From the NCBI RefSeq assembly GCF_014698045.1, contig NZ_JACJSE010000016.1:62001-126000 (forward strand): a DNA stretch of 64,000 nt, in the 5' to 3' direction. Position numbers and translations under genes: made by a program. This DNA comes from Aulosira sp. FACHB-615. GTDB lineage: Bacteria; Cyanobacteriota; Cyanobacteriia; Cyanobacteriales; Nostocaceae. Shown one piece after another: positions 63,147 through 64,000 of the stretch. The notes beneath the pieces were generated by a model, which was given only the letters and a program-made list of their open reading frames with translations, was not told the DNA's origin and made no database searches. Position 1 is the first letter of the stretch. The number at the start of each line of letters is the position of its first letter.

Positions 63147-64000
63147 ATGAATAATTGTTCTTTAACAATCAAAGAACTAACGGAAGCGGTTGGCGGTGGC
63201 ATTACGCCGCGTATGGTACGACATTACCATCAATTAGGTTTGTTGCCGCAACCAGTCAGATCGCCGAGTAATTATCGTCTTTACACAGAACAAGATGTCA
63301 TCAGGCTGCAAAGAATTGTGGCGCTGAAGCAACAAGGGTTCCAACTCAACCACATCCGCCACATTTTAGAGATGGAACCAGAAACCGAAACTTTGACAGC
63401 GCAATTACAAAAACAGTATCAGGCAATTATGCAGCAAATTGCCCAATTGCGACAAACCGCCTCAGCCTTAGAAGGATTATTAGGACGCGATCGCCATTGT
63501 CAAATTATGCAGGCGGAAGTCTTAGCCCAGCTAAAATTGTTAGAAGTCGAAACCCACATAGGATTAGGCGGGTTAGAAAAACTGTGGAATGGTTTAGATG
63601 CCCAAGTACACACCCACTCAGAAGCATTTGCCGAATCTCTACAACATTTATTACCTGATTTATCTGACCGTTCGGAAATTGAACAACATCTGATTTCGCA
63701 ATTGGTTTTAGCCTGTGGTGATGTGAGTTTAGCATCTTTTGTGAGAGTCAGTGCCGGAGCGATCGCGGCTAGTCGTCACGCCTTATCAGCCAGTTGCGAG
63801 ATTTTTGTGGATATTCCTACCGTTGCCGCCGCTTTAGATCAAACAAGATTAGCTCATTTAGGCTGTCGTGTCACAACTTTAATTAATAACACCCACATCA
63901 CCACCGCCACAGAAGCCGAACAGGAATTTTGGCAACATCAAGAATGGCAAGAAAAATTATTACAAGTCTCCCAGGGTAGCATTTTAGTCATTGGTTATGC
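63147..64000 (+). CDS. coaR: CoaR-like MerR regulator fused to a precorrin-8X isomerase-like domain (partial)
   Basis: At least 284 residues, cut by the window end. Residues 5-72 form a MerR DNA-binding domain (LTIKELTEAVGG, RMVRHYHQLGLLPQP, NYRLYTEQDV), then a helical dimer linker with repeated Gln. From about 170 the sequence matches precorrin-8X methylmutase (SEIEQHLISQLVLACGD, FVRVSAGAIAASRHAL, FVDIPTVAAAL, LGCRVTTLIN). The His of the enzyme's active site is Leu in LVLACGD, so it likely senses rather than catalyses. In Synechocystis CoaR has this architecture and activates the cobalt exporter coaT. ATG at 63147. Confidence 0.85.
   Translation, partial: MNNCSLTIKELTEAVGGGITPRMVRHYHQLGLLPQPVRSPSNYRLYTEQDVIRLQRIVALKQQGFQLNHIRHILEMEPETETLTAQLQKQYQAIMQQIAQLRQTASALEGLLGRDRHCQIMQAEVLAQLKLLEVETHIGLGGLEKLWNGLDAQVHTHSEAFAESLQHLLPDLSDRSEIEQHLISQLVLACGDVSLASFVRVSAGAIAASRHALSASCEIFVDIPTVAAALDQTRLAHLGCRVTTLINNTHITTATEAEQEFWQHQEWQEKLLQVSQGSILVIGY

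Overview
The window looks like chromosomal DNA of a filamentous, probably heterocyst-forming cyanobacterium (Nostoc/Anabaena-like). The signs are the very frequent HIP1 octamer GCGATCGC, phycocyanobilin synthesis (pcyA), the variable chain of ferredoxin-thioredoxin reductase, a CyanoP-type PsbP protein, a DevBCA-type exporter, a PEP-CTERM protein, an HpsJ-like protein, and dense short repeats between genes. I saw no rRNA, tRNA, CRISPR array or prophage.

Layout. 1-4.6 kb: surface polysaccharide and pilin genes on the plus strand (glycosyltransferases, a pseudopilin, an HpsJ-like membrane protein). 5.1-10.5 kb: housekeeping block DUF502 - nusB - ftsY - SpoIIE/RsbU-type phosphatase. 10.6-13.1 kb: cyanoP, maf, a small unknown gene, pcyA. 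14.1-18.0 kb: devB-devC-devA exporter. 18.2-25.2 kb: a coiled-coil membrane protein, HAD phosphatase, PEP-CTERM protein, TetR regulator with two operator-like palindromes, secreted alpha/beta hydrolase, a broken ISAs1-type transposase carrying a nested miniature element, and a small secreted protein. 25.3-30.5 kb, minus strand: a 1444-residue NB-ARC STAND protein with about 26 near-identical 31/32-residue repeats, preceded by a haem-oxygenase-like diiron protein. 31-36 kb: ilvC, a degenerate nuclease-fold protein, a DUF4349 lipoprotein, a two-domain SagB/nitroreductase. 36.6-42.2 kb, plus strand: three signalling genes (PAS-GAF-histidine kinase; receiver-PAS-kinase; Cys-rich EAL-GAF-GGDEF). 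Both GAF domains carry the DXCF and Cys-His signature of cyanobacteriochromes. 42.3-50.3 kb, minus strand: sbcC-sbcD-herA-nurA, an overlapping operon with the composition of the archaeal Rad50/Mre11/HerA/NurA end-resection operon, with xthA just upstream. 50.7-60.3 kb: a glycosyltransferase pseudogene, a small zinc-ribbon protein, a membrane PP2C phosphatase, ftrV, a PD-(D/E)XK-like protein, YdcF, and a TnpB-only IS200/IS605 element inserted between a DOMON-like gene and the 3' end of a sugar-kinase-like gene. 60.7-64 kb: a small gene, G-rich tandem repeats with an inserted miniature element, a carotenoid oxygenase, and the start of a MerR regulator fused to a precorrin-8X isomerase-like domain (CoaR type), cut by the window end.

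Throughout, a family of 46-221 bp elements bounded by AGGACTTACGCA and its complement sits between genes, often directly at 3' ends. Functionally, PcyA could supply chromophore for the two candidate photoreceptor GAF domains. The strongest candidates for under-described biology are the light/c-di-GMP signalling trio, the repeat-expanding NB-ARC locus, and the nurA-herA-sbcD-sbcC operon.
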